NCBI RefSeq assembly: GCF_000226115.1
Contig: NC_016460.1
Span: 1-64,000 of the forward strand
Length of the DNA stretch: 64,000 nt
Source of the DNA: Thermothielavioides terrestris NRRL 8126
Lineage: Eukaryota > Ascomycota > Sordariomycetes > Sordariales > Chaetomiaceae
Direction of reading: 5' to 3'
In this document: piece after piece, positions 31,852-43,694 of the stretch
How the letters are laid out: the number at the start of each line of letters is the position of its first letter
Numbering within the stretch: position 1 is the first letter of the stretch
Program-made: the position numbers and the translations under genes
Notes under the pieces: model-generated
Seen by the model: the letters and a program-made list of their open reading frames with translations, nothing else
What the model was told of the DNA's origin: nothing
The model's database searches: none

Positions 31852-33540
31852 ATGCTGCCTGGCACGGTGTGGCAGAAAGTCCTCCCACTCTTGGGACTGT
31901 CGGGAACCACCCCATCGAAGCAACCAGCGTGGGACCTGAAACAGCTGTTTGGGCCGCACCTCTCGGCCGGTGCCGCCATCTATCTGCCCTCGGACAGCAA
32001 CTACACCGATCATGTAACTCAGCGCTGGACGACCCATGCCCCCCCTTCCTACGCCGGCACAGTAGTGCCGGCCACGGTCAGTGATGTTGCCAACGTCGTC
32101 AAGATTGCCGCCGCCAACGACATTCCCTTTCTTGCCACGGGAGGCGGACATGGCGTGTCGATCCAAATGGAGGACCTGCAAGACGGCCTCCAAGTCGACT
32201 TGCAACGCTTCAAGAGCGTCCATTTCGACCCACAGACCCGGCTTCTTACCGTTGGCGGAGGCGTGCGCTTCTCGGACCTCATTGAGCCCCTGCTTGCTTC
32301 GGGGAACCAGTTTCGTACGTCCAGCCCGCGTCTGAATTGCTGCCCGTGTTTGTCTCCATTTCCACGTTGTGTGCTCATGCTTACCGTTTTCTCCACGGGT
32401 GTGTTTGTCTAAACAGCCCTGGGCACCGCCTATTGCGTCGGAGTCATTGGCGCCACGCTCGGCGGCGGCGTCAGCGCAAACCAGGGCTACACGGGCCTCC
32501 TAATCGACCTGCTGGAGTCTGTACAACTCGTCACGGCCAAGGGGGATGTAATCACGGCCTCGAGAACTGAAAACGCCGACCTGTTCTGGGGTCTGACTGG
32601 CGCGGGCGCCAACTTCGGCATCGTCACCTCGGCCGTCTTCCGGGTCCCACAGACGGTCAACGGCGGGCACGTCACCAACGCCAACTACCTGTTTACCCGC
32701 AACCAGAGTGAAGCCTTCTTCGGCTACTTGGCGTCCCTGGACGACGACTTGCCCCCGCAAATGGCGCTCAATATTGCCACTGCGTACAATGCCACTGACG
32801 ACCAGCTCATCTTGCTCGTCAACGTCAACTTTGCCGGCACTCCAAGCTCCGCTGCGCCGCATCTCGCCCGTCTCGAGGCCCTCGGCCCACTGCGCTCTGA
32901 GGTCCTCGACGTGGCCTGGCCCGATGTCTTCGCGACGTCGTACTTTGGCATCGAGGACACCAAAGCGTGCGGGCGCAACCAGCACGTCAATATGCGGAGC
33001 GTCGGGGTGACCCGCACGGATCCCGAGGCTTTGGCCGCGTTCTTGGGTGAGCTGCAACGTTTCAACAGGGAGCGGCCAGAGGTCATCACGGCCATGGTGC
33101 TTCACCGATTCTCCACCGCGGCCGTTCTAGAAGTGCCCGATGAGGAGACCGCCTATCCGCACCGGAATATAAAGATGCATATGTATGAGCCCCTCTGGCC
33201 TGGTTTCACCAACAAAAGAAAAGTGAGATTGCTAACGCCCGATCATAGTCAACTTGAATCCGAGTACGAGGACCGCTCGCACGACGAGGCCGTGGACGCG
33301 TTCCTGCGGTCGGCCAGACGCAACATGACAGCGGTGAGCGGATTTGGCTCGCCCAGAGTCTATGTTAACTTTGCGCACGGCGATGAGGGCCCGGATGTGT
33401 GGTACGGTGCGCGCAAGCTGAGGCGACTTGTCCGGCTGAAGCGGCAGTGGGATCCTCAGGGGCGCTTTAGTTTCTACAATGCCATTCCGCTCACGCCGCT
33501 GCCAGTGATGATGGATTTTCTGGACGAAGAGGATCTGTAA
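31852..33540 (+). CDS. FAD-linked oxidoreductase (BBE/6-HDNO-like), copy 1
   Basis: Oxidises an alcohol, phenol or ring carbon using covalently bound FAD and O2. Three exons, 31852-32314, 32417-33182 and 33249-33540 (introns 102 and 66 bp), give 506 aa. The PCMH-type FAD domain shows TGGGHG, the usual site of the histidyl-FAD link, and YCVGVIGATLGGG, whose Cys is a candidate for the second link. The late GAGANFGIVTS block and the C-terminal BBE-type motif (YVNFAHGDE...WDPQGRF) complete the family. The second intron is a multiple of three, so unspliced DNA also reads through. It shares two intron positions with the paralogue at 44.4 kb. There is a further in-frame ATG at 31771. Oxidases of this family occur in azaphilone and sorbicillin clusters. 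Confidence 0.9.
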
Positions 33541-34317
33541 AGGAATAACCGTTGAGTAAAAAAAAAAAAGAAACTAGGGAAAGGGTGAGCAGTAATTTGT
33601 ATTATAGAGGATGGTTGATCTCGTTTAGCTGGTGTTCCTATTCACGTCATCGGGACTCTAAAAGCTCCAGGCGTTGCCAACCCTGTGTGCGACAGTCAAG
33701 ATGTGGACTTCAACCTCCCGCTACGTTCGGAATGACGCGAGATGTTGAGGCAAAAAGAGTGATGTATGCATGATTGCCTATCAACGGGATGATCGCGCAG
33801 GACACCTGACGCCGCAATGGCTGTTACTTAAACATGCCAAGCGAAACACACGATACCTGTATCCGAGGTACCTACCTTAGCTAGGCACTTCTTATGGTCA
33901 AAATTGATGATATGGTAGCAACACCCTTTTCAGCCTCGCCGTGAGATTATCCCAAAGCCAAAGCTCTGAGTGAATAGAAATGTTCGATTGTTGCTGTCGT
34001 TCCAGACAGGTCAGAAGCCAACAGACCAATTAGTGAGTCAATTTTAGCCAGTGCCTATGACATTCTATAACGAGAATTTTTACGAGCACTTGGAAAGTCA
34101 AGCCCCCTCTTAGGGAAAAGCCGAAGTTCTTCAAGTTTTAGCTCCCAGAGCCACTCAGCGTCCTTGCTCCCCCATGCCCTCTCCCACCTCGTCCCCGCCT
34201 CACAATTAGATGGCATCCAGTGTCCTACCGAGACCAACGCCGAGCCGCTGAATTGAACTCTGCTCGTCCAAATAGGCGTGAGGCAGCATCCTTGCGCTGA
34301 TGCTTCCTTGTATGTGA
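33541..34317. other. Intergenic region
   Basis: Convergent spacer between the FAD oxidase and the DHA2 transporter. Holds a short A-run at 33560-33570 and nothing else supported. Confidence 0.5.
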
Positions 34318-36724
34318 TCAGGGGTCCTCCTTTCCCTCAACATCCCCTTCTTTCGCGGCAGGCTGAGTCTGTTCCTGGGGCTTGGGTGGCGGCTGGTTCT
34401 TTTTGCGAATATCGTTCCACCCCATACCCCAGGCTGCAAGCCAGGCCACAACACCGGCAGCGGCGACGAGGTAGAAGACGTGATCCACTGAATTGGAATA
34501 GGCTACCAAGACGCCCGGAAGGTCCTGAGCTGACACGAAGGCGCGGAAATTGGTAGCGCCCGCGGCAATAATGGCGGTGGCGTTGGCGTTCGGCGCATGC
34601 GCCGGCAGCTCGGACTCCAAGCTGGTCTGGAGGATCGTGTTGCAGAGCGTGAGGAAGATGGTCGGACCAATGTATTGCGCCCACACGACGAAGGCGTTCG
34701 CGGTAGCCAGCTCGGCAAAGGTGACAGCATTCTGCACGGCGATGAACGGCTATAACGGGTGTCGTTAGTAACTAGCTGCGAGCAAGAGCCAGGAAAAGGC
34801 GAGACAGCAACCCACCATTTGGAACCCGGCACCGCGGCCAGCGCCGGTGAGGATCTGGAAGCCGATCCATTTTCCGGTTGACGTGTCAGGCTGGAAGAGA
34901 GAGTAGAGTCCGCTTCCAATGGCCGAAAGAGTGGCGGCATAGATCGCAAAGGGCGGCACGTAGCCTAGCTTGGAGACTGGACGTGCGTGTCAGCTTCACG
35001 AAATGTGCAAGGGGCACCTTGGGGCGAAGGCCCAGGGAGGACGAGTGAAGAAAGAATAGAGCGTAAACTTACGTAGTTTACCAGACAAGACAGTTGAGAT
35101 AAGCTGAGAGATGATGGTGGGCAAGAGATAGACACCACTCAGCGCAGCATTGACGCCCTTGACGGCCTGGAAGTAGATAGGCAGGAAGTAAGAGGCTCCG
35201 AAGAGAGTGGACATGAGGAATGAGTAGTTGATCGTGCTGGTCCACACAGCCTGCCGTTTGAGCATGGAGATGGGCAGCAGCGCCGCATCGCCCTTGTGCC
35301 AGTCCCAGGCCAGCCAGACCAGCCCGGTCACGCCGGCCCCGCAAAAGAGACCAATGACTTGCGACGAGTTCCAGGCGAACTGGTTGCCGCCGAACTGCAG
35401 GGCCAGCAGAAGCTGGGCGACGGCGCCGGCAAACAGCGCAAAGCCGACGAGGTCGAGGTAGTGGTGCAGCCGGGAAATGACTTTGAAAAAGGGATCCTTG
35501 GGGGCTTGTTCGGCGATGCGCAGGAAGATCAGAGGGATCCCCACAATGACGCCGAGGGGAAGGTTGATGTAGAAGCCTCAAAGAGCATCGGCGTCAGCAT
35601 GCGACTGAGCTGTCCCTCCTGCTCCGGAAATTGAACTTACTCCATCTCCAGGTGTAGCCAGTCGTAAACGCTCCGCCGACGAGTGGTCCAGCAATATTAC
35701 CGAGTTGAGCAACTGGGCCAGCATCAGTTTCCGTTGCCGCAAATCAAGGCTCAGAACATCAACTGTGTTACGTGGCACTCACTTCCCATCATCATGCCAA
35801 TGAGCACTGTTTCAATCATGCGTCAGCCAGACAACAGCAACATCAGAATGATACGCCGAGGTCAAGCTGTATGAGGGGGGAACACATACTGGGACGCTTT
35901 GGAGGGGGCGCGGAGGACGACACGATGGTCATGGCGCCATTCAAGAGGCCAGCCGCACCCACGCCCGCGACGGCCCTGCCGCCGATGAGCATGGGAGACG
36001 ACTGAGCGGCTCCGCAAAGGGCGGAACCGATCTCGAACACCAGAAAGAGAGCAAGAAATGACCACTGCGCTGTTGTGTTAATCTCTATGGAATTCAACCC
36101 AAGAGGAAAGCAGAAAAAAACAGGAAAAACAAAAAGAAGAAAAGAAAGGAAAAGAAGAAGAAAAAAAGAGAAGAACTAGAAAGAAAAGAAAGAAAGAAAA
36201 AGAAAAGCAGAAAGAAAAGAAAGAAAGCCGACTTAGTAGGGGAGACAAACTTTGAGATTGAAATGGCGATAGATCTTGCCCGTCAAGGGTGCGACGGTGG
36301 CACAGCCAAGATAGTAGGCGCTGCCGTACCAGCCCACATCATGGAGGGAGTTGAATTCGTCCGTGATTTGAGGAACGGCCTGTATCAAGGTGGATAGTAA
36401 GTCAAGACTGTCAGCCCAAGAATTGCTTGAAGGATTGGGACGGGAGGATGGAGGGGGAAAGGGGGAGGTGGGGGAACTGACCGTGCTGACGACTGTTGTG
36501 TCTAAAACCATCAAGAAACATGCCAGGTAGATGCTAATCAACATGAACCACAGCTTGACGCCGGTGACGAGCTGGGCGTCACCGGCCGGCTTGGGAGGCG
36601 GCGCAGCCACCGGTGCCTTCTCGGCATCGGACGTCCCGTTCACGGTCGCTTCATCGCTCGACCTAACCTGATTAGCGCCCACAGTCCCTGGTGCATCCTT
36701 CCGCATGTCCGTCTCCGGCGGCAT
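34318..36724 (-). CDS. MFS transporter, DHA2 type, eight exons
   Basis: Probable exporter of the cluster product. Exons are 36724-36482, 36379-36251, 36064-35890, 35806-35783 (24 bp), 35712-35641, 35576-35073, 34976-34816 and 34749-34318; all junctions are GT-AG and in frame, giving 579 aa. Marks are FLMVLDTTVVSTAVPQI in helix 1, WYGSAYYLGC, the GRAVAGVGAAGL region, and WRWSFYINLPLG spanning an intron. The remaining hydrophobic segments continue to about residue 545, with a Pro/Gln/Lys-rich tail. Intron 2 (186 bp) is filled by a C/T microsatellite on the coding strand. Its DHA2 relative at 10.1 kb has no introns, so the two are not a recent duplicate. It is divergent from the SDR gene. Confidence 0.9.
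36111..36228 (-). repeat. Polypyrimidine microsatellite inside MFS intron 2
   Basis: About 118 bp of TTTCTTTC-type sequence on the gene strand (GA-rich on the plus strand). It occupies most of the intron just before the acceptor at 36065. Confidence 0.85.
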
Positions 36725-37896
36725 AGTTCGCAGCGGAAGGGAATCGCAGAATTGCAGCTCACAAGCGTTGCGGCCAGGCTTACATCTTGATAATGGATGC
36801 TAGGCGAGCTGCACCGGAAGGGAGGCAAGCTCTGTGAGAAAGATAGTTCCTGTCGAACCTGAACTATACCGTAGTGAGAAGCAAAAGATGGGAACAGCCG
36901 CAAGCCAAGGCTGGGCAACGCCGGCATTTCAAAGTGTGTGGGCAACTACCGGACCATGCATGTGCAGGGAGTTGGCTGATGACAAATCTAACACGGGAGC
37001 GTTTGGCGCAGCGCCAACAACCGAAGATTGACTCTTCTTTGATAGGCTGTAAGACTGCCTGCAGATCTGCACCCGCGGAATGAAGCGAGCGTTTCTGCGG
37101 AATGAAGCGAGGGTCTCTGCGGTGTACGAACCAGGTAAACCAGACTGGTGCACAATAACGCGATTCGTCAGGTACCCCTCTCCTGCTGTGTTTGCACGTG
37201 TCCTGCTCGGAGTTTTAGTTACTCCACGGAGCATCTCACAGAACTGCGTCGCAAATCGCAGTGTTTGGTGCAGCTGACGGAGCAGAGCACACTCGAGTTC
37301 CATCTTGAAGTCACTTTCACGCATTTTCTAGAGGAAAAATACCTACTACGCAATATCCAGGATGGCTCCCATCGAGTGCCGGCCAGAGGAGGATATCCAG
37401 GAGCTCAACCTACCCAGTTCAGACGGTATTTGACAGAGAGATGGTTGACTGTGCCAGTGGATTGGCTGTTACTGTGCACAGCGAGCTCGCACGACGCCCT
37501 GGAGGTAGGAGTGTAGCAAAAGTGCATTGACCACGGGGGGGGGGGGGGGGGGGGGGGGGCACCAGAGTCTTCGTTGTTTGCTCGATATAGTAGTTATTGT
37601 GGCTCCGTGGCAGAACACCCTGGCTCCCTACCTACTGTGTAGTATCGCTCCCTGGGCCCCTGGCTAGCACCCGGCCTGGCACTCCGGCTGGCATTCCGGC
37701 ACACACCCTGGTCTGTTCCTTTTGTGACCCCGGTGTCGTCGGCTAGGCGCCTTGTCTTCCGTACCGCGAAATATACTCCGTATACCAACGTATGTATACC
37801 AACAAGAGAGAAGAAGCCAGTGAAACGTAAAATGGCTACCCCGTTGCAGAGCCGTTCCCAGTGCCTTGCCCACGCGTTCAAGCAATACGACGAACT
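36725..37896. promoter_or_regulatory. Divergent upstream region, MFS / SDR, with a G25 run
   Basis: A 1.17-kb region between divergent cluster genes. It contains the direct pair GAATGAAGCGAG(C/G)GT near 37079 and 37100, a run of 25 G at 37535-37559, and CTGGCACTCCGGCTGGCATTCCGG at about 37676-37699 (written here as positions; a similar block is at 51296-51325). No ORF is supported. Confidence 0.5.
37535..37559. repeat. Homopolymer G25
   Basis: An uninterrupted run of 25 G. Its length may be unstable or misassembled. It lies 340 bp before the SDR start, and a G-quadruplex is possible. Confidence 0.9.
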
Positions 37897-38380
37897 ATGG
37901 GGGAGTCTCACAGGAAAACCGCCCTGATCACGGGCTGTTCCGAGGGCGGTCTTGGATTCGCTCTCGCGAAGGCCTTCGCGGACGCCGGCTACCACGTTTT
38001 CGCAACCGCTCGCGACCCGCGCAAAGCAGCCTCCCTGACCAGTTACAGCGCACAGATCGAGGTGCTCCAGCTCGACGTGACTTCGGCCGAGTCTGTAGCC
38101 GCGTGCGCAGCCGAAACGCGGAAGCGCGTGTCGGGCCGCGGCCTCGACGTGTTGGTCAACAATGCCGGTGTCGGGTTCGTCCTGCCCCTCCTCGACACCC
38201 CGATTAGCGAGGGCCGCAAGCTGTACGAGGTGAATGTTTGGGGCATGTTGGCCGCCACGCAGGCCTTCGCCCCGCTGCTGCTCGACGCCAAGGGTGTCGT
38301 GCTAAATATCTCGAGCCTCGCGGGGGCCGTGCGCTTAGCTTGGCAAGGTGCGCTTACTTCTCCTTTTTCTTTTCTTTTCT

Positions 38381-38419
<39 letters not shown>

Positions 38420-38944
38420 TTTTTTTCCCTCGCTTTCCCCTTCCCAACACCGCTCATGCTGCCCACTGCCAGTTCTTAATATCTTGAACCCCAACTGAAT
38501 GGCAATCCTCACCCACCAGGCGTGTATAATTCGTCCAAAGCCGCCATGACCTTTCTGTCCGAGACGCTGCGCATCGAGTTGGAGCCGCTGGGAGTCCGCG
38601 TTGTTACTGCCATGGTCGGGGAAGTTGCAACAGACTTCTACGCGAATGGTACTGCCAGGAAGGCATTTGCGCTGCCGGCGGACTCGCATTACAAGTCGGT
38701 CGAGGCCATCATCGGCAAGCAGAGCGCCGGGGAGCTGCAAAAGAACAACGAGAGCGCCGATGTGGTGGCCCGAAACCTCGTGCGCGATGTGATTTCGGGG
38801 CGGAAGGGTCAAGTCTGGCGTGGAGGAGTTGCGGGTACAGCCAAATACGCATCGTGGCTACTCCCGACCCGAGTCTTTGAGTGGGTGCTTCATCAGGGGA
38901 GGGGGGTATATGACCTCAAACCGCGGCGAGGCTCTGCATCCTGA
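37897..38944 (+). CDS. Short-chain dehydrogenase/reductase (AYR1-like)
   Basis: An NAD(P)H-dependent carbonyl reductase or alcohol dehydrogenase. Two exons, 37897-38347 and 38520-38944, give 291 aa. The cofactor motif TGCSEGGLG is at about residues 13-21, NNAG near 89, the catalytic Ser in NISS, and the catalytic pair Y153/K157 (YNSSK), which is formed right at the exon junction. It most resembles the 1-acyl-dihydroxyacetone-phosphate reductase branch often recruited to fungal clusters. The start at 37897 (MGESHRK) is preferred over the in-frame ATG at 37861. The intron is 172 bp and mostly a T/C microsatellite. In this setting it may reduce a side-chain ketone of the polyketide; that is inference. 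Confidence 0.9.
38356..38429 (+). repeat. Polypyrimidine microsatellite inside SDR intron
   Basis: (TTTTC)n passing into about 26 T, within the single intron of the SDR gene. It matches the style of the tract in the neighbouring MFS intron. Confidence 0.85.
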
Positions 38945-39205
38945 GCAACTCGGTTGCGAGGGTAGGAGAAATGGCAAGGTGCAGTTTAGATGCAACACGC
39001 AAGGGTTCCGCTACCTGGACTGCATGGTGATGAAGCGTTCCCTGTGACAGCCTGAACTTCGAGAGTATCTGTTCTGGTTGTATGGAAGAAAGTCAGACAA
39101 CATCAGAGCGACTATCAGATGACACATTGACACTATTTTGGGGTGGATAGGCAGATACACAAGTTCTCCTATAATTCGACATATTCATATAGCACTTGAA
39201 TTCAG

Positions 39206-39247
<42 letters not shown>

Positions 39248-39854
39248 AAGAAAGAAAGAAAGAAAAAAAATCACCCGCGTGAGGGCGCCAGTCGCGATAC
39301 CATAATTTGGGCTAGTTGAATATCCAAACTCCTTCCGGCGCAGCGGCACTCGAGTTTACCGTGCCAGCGGCGGTGAATCGAATCTGGCCAGATGGCAGAT
39401 GGGCGTGCAGCGGTGAACTCCAGCTTCCCTGCACTCGGTTCTCCTGCAATTCTGCGATATTGCAGTGGCTTGCCGGTTTTCCCATGCGCCGAGACCGATG
39501 CTCTGGGCACTGGCACCACCTCCAGATCGAAGCGACTCTGCAACGTGAGCAGTCGGGACACTCCGAGGACAAAGTCCTCGCAGTAACTCCGAGCTTAGTA
39601 AGCTAACGCCGGTTGGGCACTCAATCTCATATGCTCGAAGCACATTACTTGGCCTCCATGCAGTGCATTTGCCCTTGAAGGACTGGGCTTCGGACTGCGA
39701 TAACCGCCAATCAAATTACTTTCCTTTGCGTTTGTGGATCTAGAATCGGTCTTTAAAGTCTTCACTGCCTTCATCTTCGCAGTTGTCAGGAGTGGACACA
39801 CGTGCGTACACAAGCAGCAAGGAAAAGGCATCGAGCAGTGAGTGAGTCGAGGAA
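38945..39854. other. Intergenic region with A40 run
   Basis: Spacer between the SDR and the P450. Holds a run of about 40 A at 39206-39245 followed by (GAAA)n to 39270. Short frames from 39270 on overlap on both strands and show no family. The P450 promoter must lie at the right end. Confidence 0.5.
39206..39270. repeat. Poly-A / (GAAA)n tract
   Basis: About 40 A followed by five to six GAAA units. It could be the tail of an old retroposed insertion or a simple microsatellite; no element body is visible. Confidence 0.85.
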
Positions 39855-41724
39855 ATGGCGATCTTGGACAGTGTGAAAGCTGTCCATTCGGACTTGCTGT
39901 CCACCATCGCCGGTGTGAAGCTGGCAGGCTTGGCCTGGGCCCTGATTGCGGTTTTCGTCCTCGTGGGTGACACCCGAATTGCTCCAGGCTGAACGAGAGC
40001 TGCGACAGCGTACAGAAGAACTGTGTCGCTAATCGATTCGATCGTGTGTAGTGGAGCATCTGCGCCATCATATTCGACCCCTTGAGATCGGTTCCAGGCC
40101 CTTTCCTCTTGCGATTTACGAATCTCCCTGTTAGGCTGCGGTTGCTCAAGGGGACCAAGGCGCATTACGTGCACGCGCTCCACGCCAAGTATGGTGAGTG
40201 TTAGCCCATCGTCGTATGCTGCAGCAAGAATTAGGAACCAACCAAGTACACTCAGGACCCATCGTTCGGGTAGGCCCCCGCGAGGTCGACGTCAGCGACC
40301 CGGCCGGCGCTCGAGAGATCCACGGGGCTCGGTCCGGCTTCCTGAAAGACCCGAATTTCTACTTCGTCGCGAAAGGCATGGAGTCCCTCCGGAGCGTCTT
40401 TTCCGCCATCGACCCGGCCTTCCACGCTCAGCGACGGAGACTGCTGGGCCCCTGTTTTGCGGAAGCAAACATGGTGAACCTGGAGCCGACCGTGCTGGAA
40501 CGGGCGCGGCTTGCCGTGGTCAAGATGGGCGAGGACCTCAGAGTACACGGCAACACCGACGTCCTCAAGTGGTGGACGCTTTTCGCCATGGACGTCATCA
40601 GTGAGCTCTGTTTTGGCCAGTCGTTCCACATGCTCGAGGTCGGCAAGAAGACGCAGTACGCCACCGACATCGCCGAGATGGGAGCCATGCTTCCTCTCCG
40701 CGGCGCCTTTCCCTGGGTCATCAGCATGGCAAAGTATCTGCCGCCGCGGCTATTCCCCTTCTTCCACAACGTCGCCATGTCCCGGCAGCGAGTTGTGGCG
40801 TATAGCAAGGCGCGCATGCGCGAGTACCTGCAGCTGGTGGAGCACAATCCCAGCGCCGTAAAGAGGACGCTCTTTGCTCATCTGGTCAAAGGCGGCACGA
40901 CCGGCATGGGGCTGTCGGAGGAGGATGTCACGGTCGAGTCGCAGTCGTACATCACGGCCGGCACCGACACGACGGCCGTCACCTTGACATACCTCATCTA
41001 CGCCGTCAGCCGCGACGAGCAGGTCCGCAAGAAGCTACTGGAGGAGCTCCGCGGCCTGCCCGACGACTTCACAGACCGCCACGTCCGCGACCTCCCCTAC
41101 CTGAACTGTGTCATCGAGGAGACGCTGCGCGTCTGGGGCGCCACGCAGGGCGCCATGCCGCGGATTGCTCCGGCTCAGGGCACCACTCTGCTGGGATACC
41201 GCATTCCGGGCGGCACGGTCGTGTCGACCCAAAACTACAGCATCCATAAGGACCCCGAGGCGTTCCCCAACCCCCTGGTGTACGTGGAGTCGGCCCTATT
41301 TTCTCTTCTCTCTTTTCCTCCTTTCCCTATCTCTTGAACACCCCGCCCGGGCGACTAACGTCAATGCGTATGCAGATTCGATCCCAGCCGTTGGGAGAAC
41401 CCCACAAAGGAGGCCAAGGCCGCTTTGATGCCGTTTGGCATTGGACCTCGAAGTAAGTCTATATTTCAAGATACTCCATCGTCCCGCCTTTTTGCAGTGT
41501 TTTCACGTCTAATGCGCTGACGACACGCACCGCCTTCCACAGACTGCTTGGGTCTCAACCTCGCCAAGATGGAGCTGCGGCTCTGCTCTGCGATGTTCTT
41601 CAGGGCCTTTCCGTCGGCCAAACTTTCTTACCGTGCGGGGATGACGGACGAGGAAATGCAGCCCGAGATCAACTTCTTGCTGATGCCCAAGGGTCATCGC
41701 TGCCTGATCGAGGTGGAGGAATGA
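39855..41724 (+). CDS. Cytochrome P450 monooxygenase
   Basis: A heme-thiolate oxygenase on the ER membrane, using a P450 reductase partner. Exons 39855-39962, 40052-40193, 40256-41279, 41376-41452 and 41543-41724 give 510 aa (introns 89, 62, 96 and 90 bp). The N-terminal anchor is near residues 18-45 and the proline hinge is SVPGP. The I-helix motif AGTDTT is near 318, ExxR is EETLR at 371-375, and the heme loop FGIGPRNCLG has the ligand C452, formed across the exon 4/5 junction. All hallmark motifs are present and length is normal. It is followed by the acyltransferase on the same strand. It may hydroxylate the polyketide core or side chain; the substrate cannot be read from sequence. Confidence 0.93.
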
Positions 41725-42245
41725 CAAGTGGCTCAAAACGGTTTCATAATCGTGCCTTGAGCATTGAGTAGGTACCCTACGGCAAAAGACCTATGGTCTA
41801 GTCATTGACGAGGTAGAAAAAGTTGATATCATGTTCGTGACATCATTTCTGCTTTCGGTTTCCCCCTCCATGATCAGCTATGTGATTCGTATTTGGTATA
41901 ACTCAAGGTCTCCCAGTGGGCTGACCAGGACTTTGCGCCCGGTTGGAATGTTGTTCACCTCGGCAGAAAAGGGACCTATTTAAGGATACACCGGCACTTG
42001 AATCACTAGTCCGAAAAGAAAGTCCGCTAATTTGTCGCACTGCTCTAACGTACATACACAGTCTAGCAGAGGCGTCACCGGTGTGATCGTCATTCAATTC
42101 ACACGTCGAAATGCAAGACATATACACCATTCCATATCTTTGAAGATTTGCTCCCAGGTTTCCCTCCATCATTAGCTGCCCAGATTTGATTCGCTTACCT
42201 CTGATTGCTGTCAACACGACGCGCTGAGAGACACACAAGCCCAGG
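41725..42245. other. Spacer between P450 and acyltransferase
   Basis: 521 bp; 3' flank of the P450 and promoter of the acyltransferase. CTATTTAAGG near 41979 is a weak TATA candidate. Nothing else seen. Confidence 0.45.
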
Positions 42246-43694
42246 ATGGACGACTACCAGAATCTCGACAGGTACCAAGACAACGCACTTGGCCAACTGC
42301 CAATGTTGCAAGTCTATTCGCACCTGATGTACCTGTTCCCTCTCTCCGAGCAAATCTCGCGCGAGAAAGTCGTCCAGGAGCTGTCAGACGCTGTGACCAA
42401 AGTCCGGAAGGCGGTTCCCTGGCTAGGGGCTCGGGTGGTCAACGTGGGAAAGACGGCCACCAGCTCAGGCGTTTACCGGCCCGTGGCCACCGCGTTTCCG
42501 TCGCCAGCCATCGACGTCGCAGACGCCACGGGCAACCCCGCGGTGCCCACGTATGCCGAGTTCCGCGCGGCCAAGGCGGCCCTCGGCAAGATCGACAGCA
42601 AAATCTGCACGCCCGTGCCGGGCTTCCCCGTGAAGTGCGACGTGGACTCGGACGAGCACCCTGCGCACGTGGTGCGCGTGCAGGCAACCTTTGTCCGCGG
42701 CGGCGTGCTGGTGGATTTCGCCATCGCGCACAACATGGCCGACGCCCGCGGCCACCTGGGCTTCATCCGCCTCGTGGCGGCGACCATGCGCGGCGAGTCC
42801 ATCCCCGCGCCGGTGCTCGCGCAGGCCTGCCAGGACCGCCGAGATGCCGTCCCGCTGCTGCGCGACGACGAGCCCATGCTCGACCACAGCCACCACAGGC
42901 GCCCTCCCGTGACGGCCGACGCCCCGCTGACTGGCAACATCAAGGAGCCCGCGCGATACCACGTCTTCCGCTTCACCGTCGCCAGCATGGCCGCACTCAA
43001 AGAACTCGCCTCCGCCGGCTCCCAGCCGCAGCAGCAAACTACCACGAACGGCACAAGCGGTGTGTCGCTGCCGCCGCCGCCCTCGGTGCCTTTCATCTCG
43101 ACCGACGACGCGCTGTGCGCCTTCTACTGGCAGCGGGTCACCGCAGCGCGGCAGGCCAGCCGAGACAGCGCCCCGCTGCCCGCCTCCACCGTTTCGCGGT
43201 TCACGCGGCAGGCCGACGGGCGGCGGCTCGTGGGGCTCGGGCCAGACTACATGGCGGACGTCATCCACACGGTCTCGACCTGGCTGACGCTCGGGGAGGT
43301 GACGGGCCTGCCGCTGAGCGGCGTCGCGGCGCACCTGCGGGCGCGGCTGGACGCGACCAACACGGCGCACCACCTGCGCAGCTTCGCGACGTTCGTGGCC
43401 CGCGAGCCGGACAAGTCGACCATCACGTACGCGGGCGCCTTCGACGCGCGCGTCGACGTCGGCTGCACCTCGACGCGCAGCCTGTGGCGCGAGGCGTTCC
43501 CCTCGTTCGGCCCCCTCCTGGGCACTCCCGAGTTCCTCCGAAGGCCCCCCAGCATTCCCTTCCCCGGCACGCTCGCCCTCTTCCCCGGCTCGCCCGGGGG
43601 CGACTGCGATGCGGTGGCGTGCTTGACGGATTCCGAGTTTGACGCGTTGAGTGCTGACCCGGAGTGGGTCAAGTACGTCGAGTACATTGGCTGA
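42246..43694 (+). CDS. Acyltransferase, HxxxD (Tri101/BAHD-like) family
   Basis: Transfers an acyl group from acyl-CoA to a hydroxyl. A single exon of 482 aa. The catalytic HxxxD is H162-N-M-A-D166, in the usual place at the end of the N-terminal domain. The C-terminal domain has STDDALCAFYWQR, typical of fungal trichothecene 3-O-acetyltransferase-like enzymes. It also has a 20-residue Gln/Thr/Pro loop near 260-280, absent from most relatives I know. No signal peptide; cytosolic. Enzymes of this type acylate the core alcohol in azaphilone clusters (AzaD/CazE/MrPigD role), giving a family-level parallel here. The acyl donor is unknown because no highly reducing PKS is present in the window. 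Confidence 0.9.
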   Translation: MDDYQNLDRYQDNALGQLPMLQVYSHLMYLFPLSEQISREKVVQELSDAVTKVRKAVPWLGARVVNVGKTATSSGVYRPVATAFPSPAIDVADATGNPAVPTYAEFRAAKAALGKIDSKICTPVPGFPVKCDVDSDEHPAHVVRVQATFVRGGVLVDFAIAHNMADARGHLGFIRLVAATMRGESIPAPVLAQACQDRRDAVPLLRDDEPMLDHSHHRRPPVTADAPLTGNIKEPARYHVFRFTVASMAALKELASAGSQPQQQTTTNGTSGVSLPPPPSVPFISTDDALCAFYWQRVTAARQASRDSAPLPASTVSRFTRQADGRRLVGLGPDYMADVIHTVSTWLTLGEVTGLPLSGVAAHLRARLDATNTAHHLRSFATFVAREPDKSTITYAGAFDARVDVGCTSTRSLWREAFPSFGPLLGTPEFLRRPPSIPFPGTLALFPGSPGGDCDAVACLTDSEFDALSADPEWVKYVEYIG

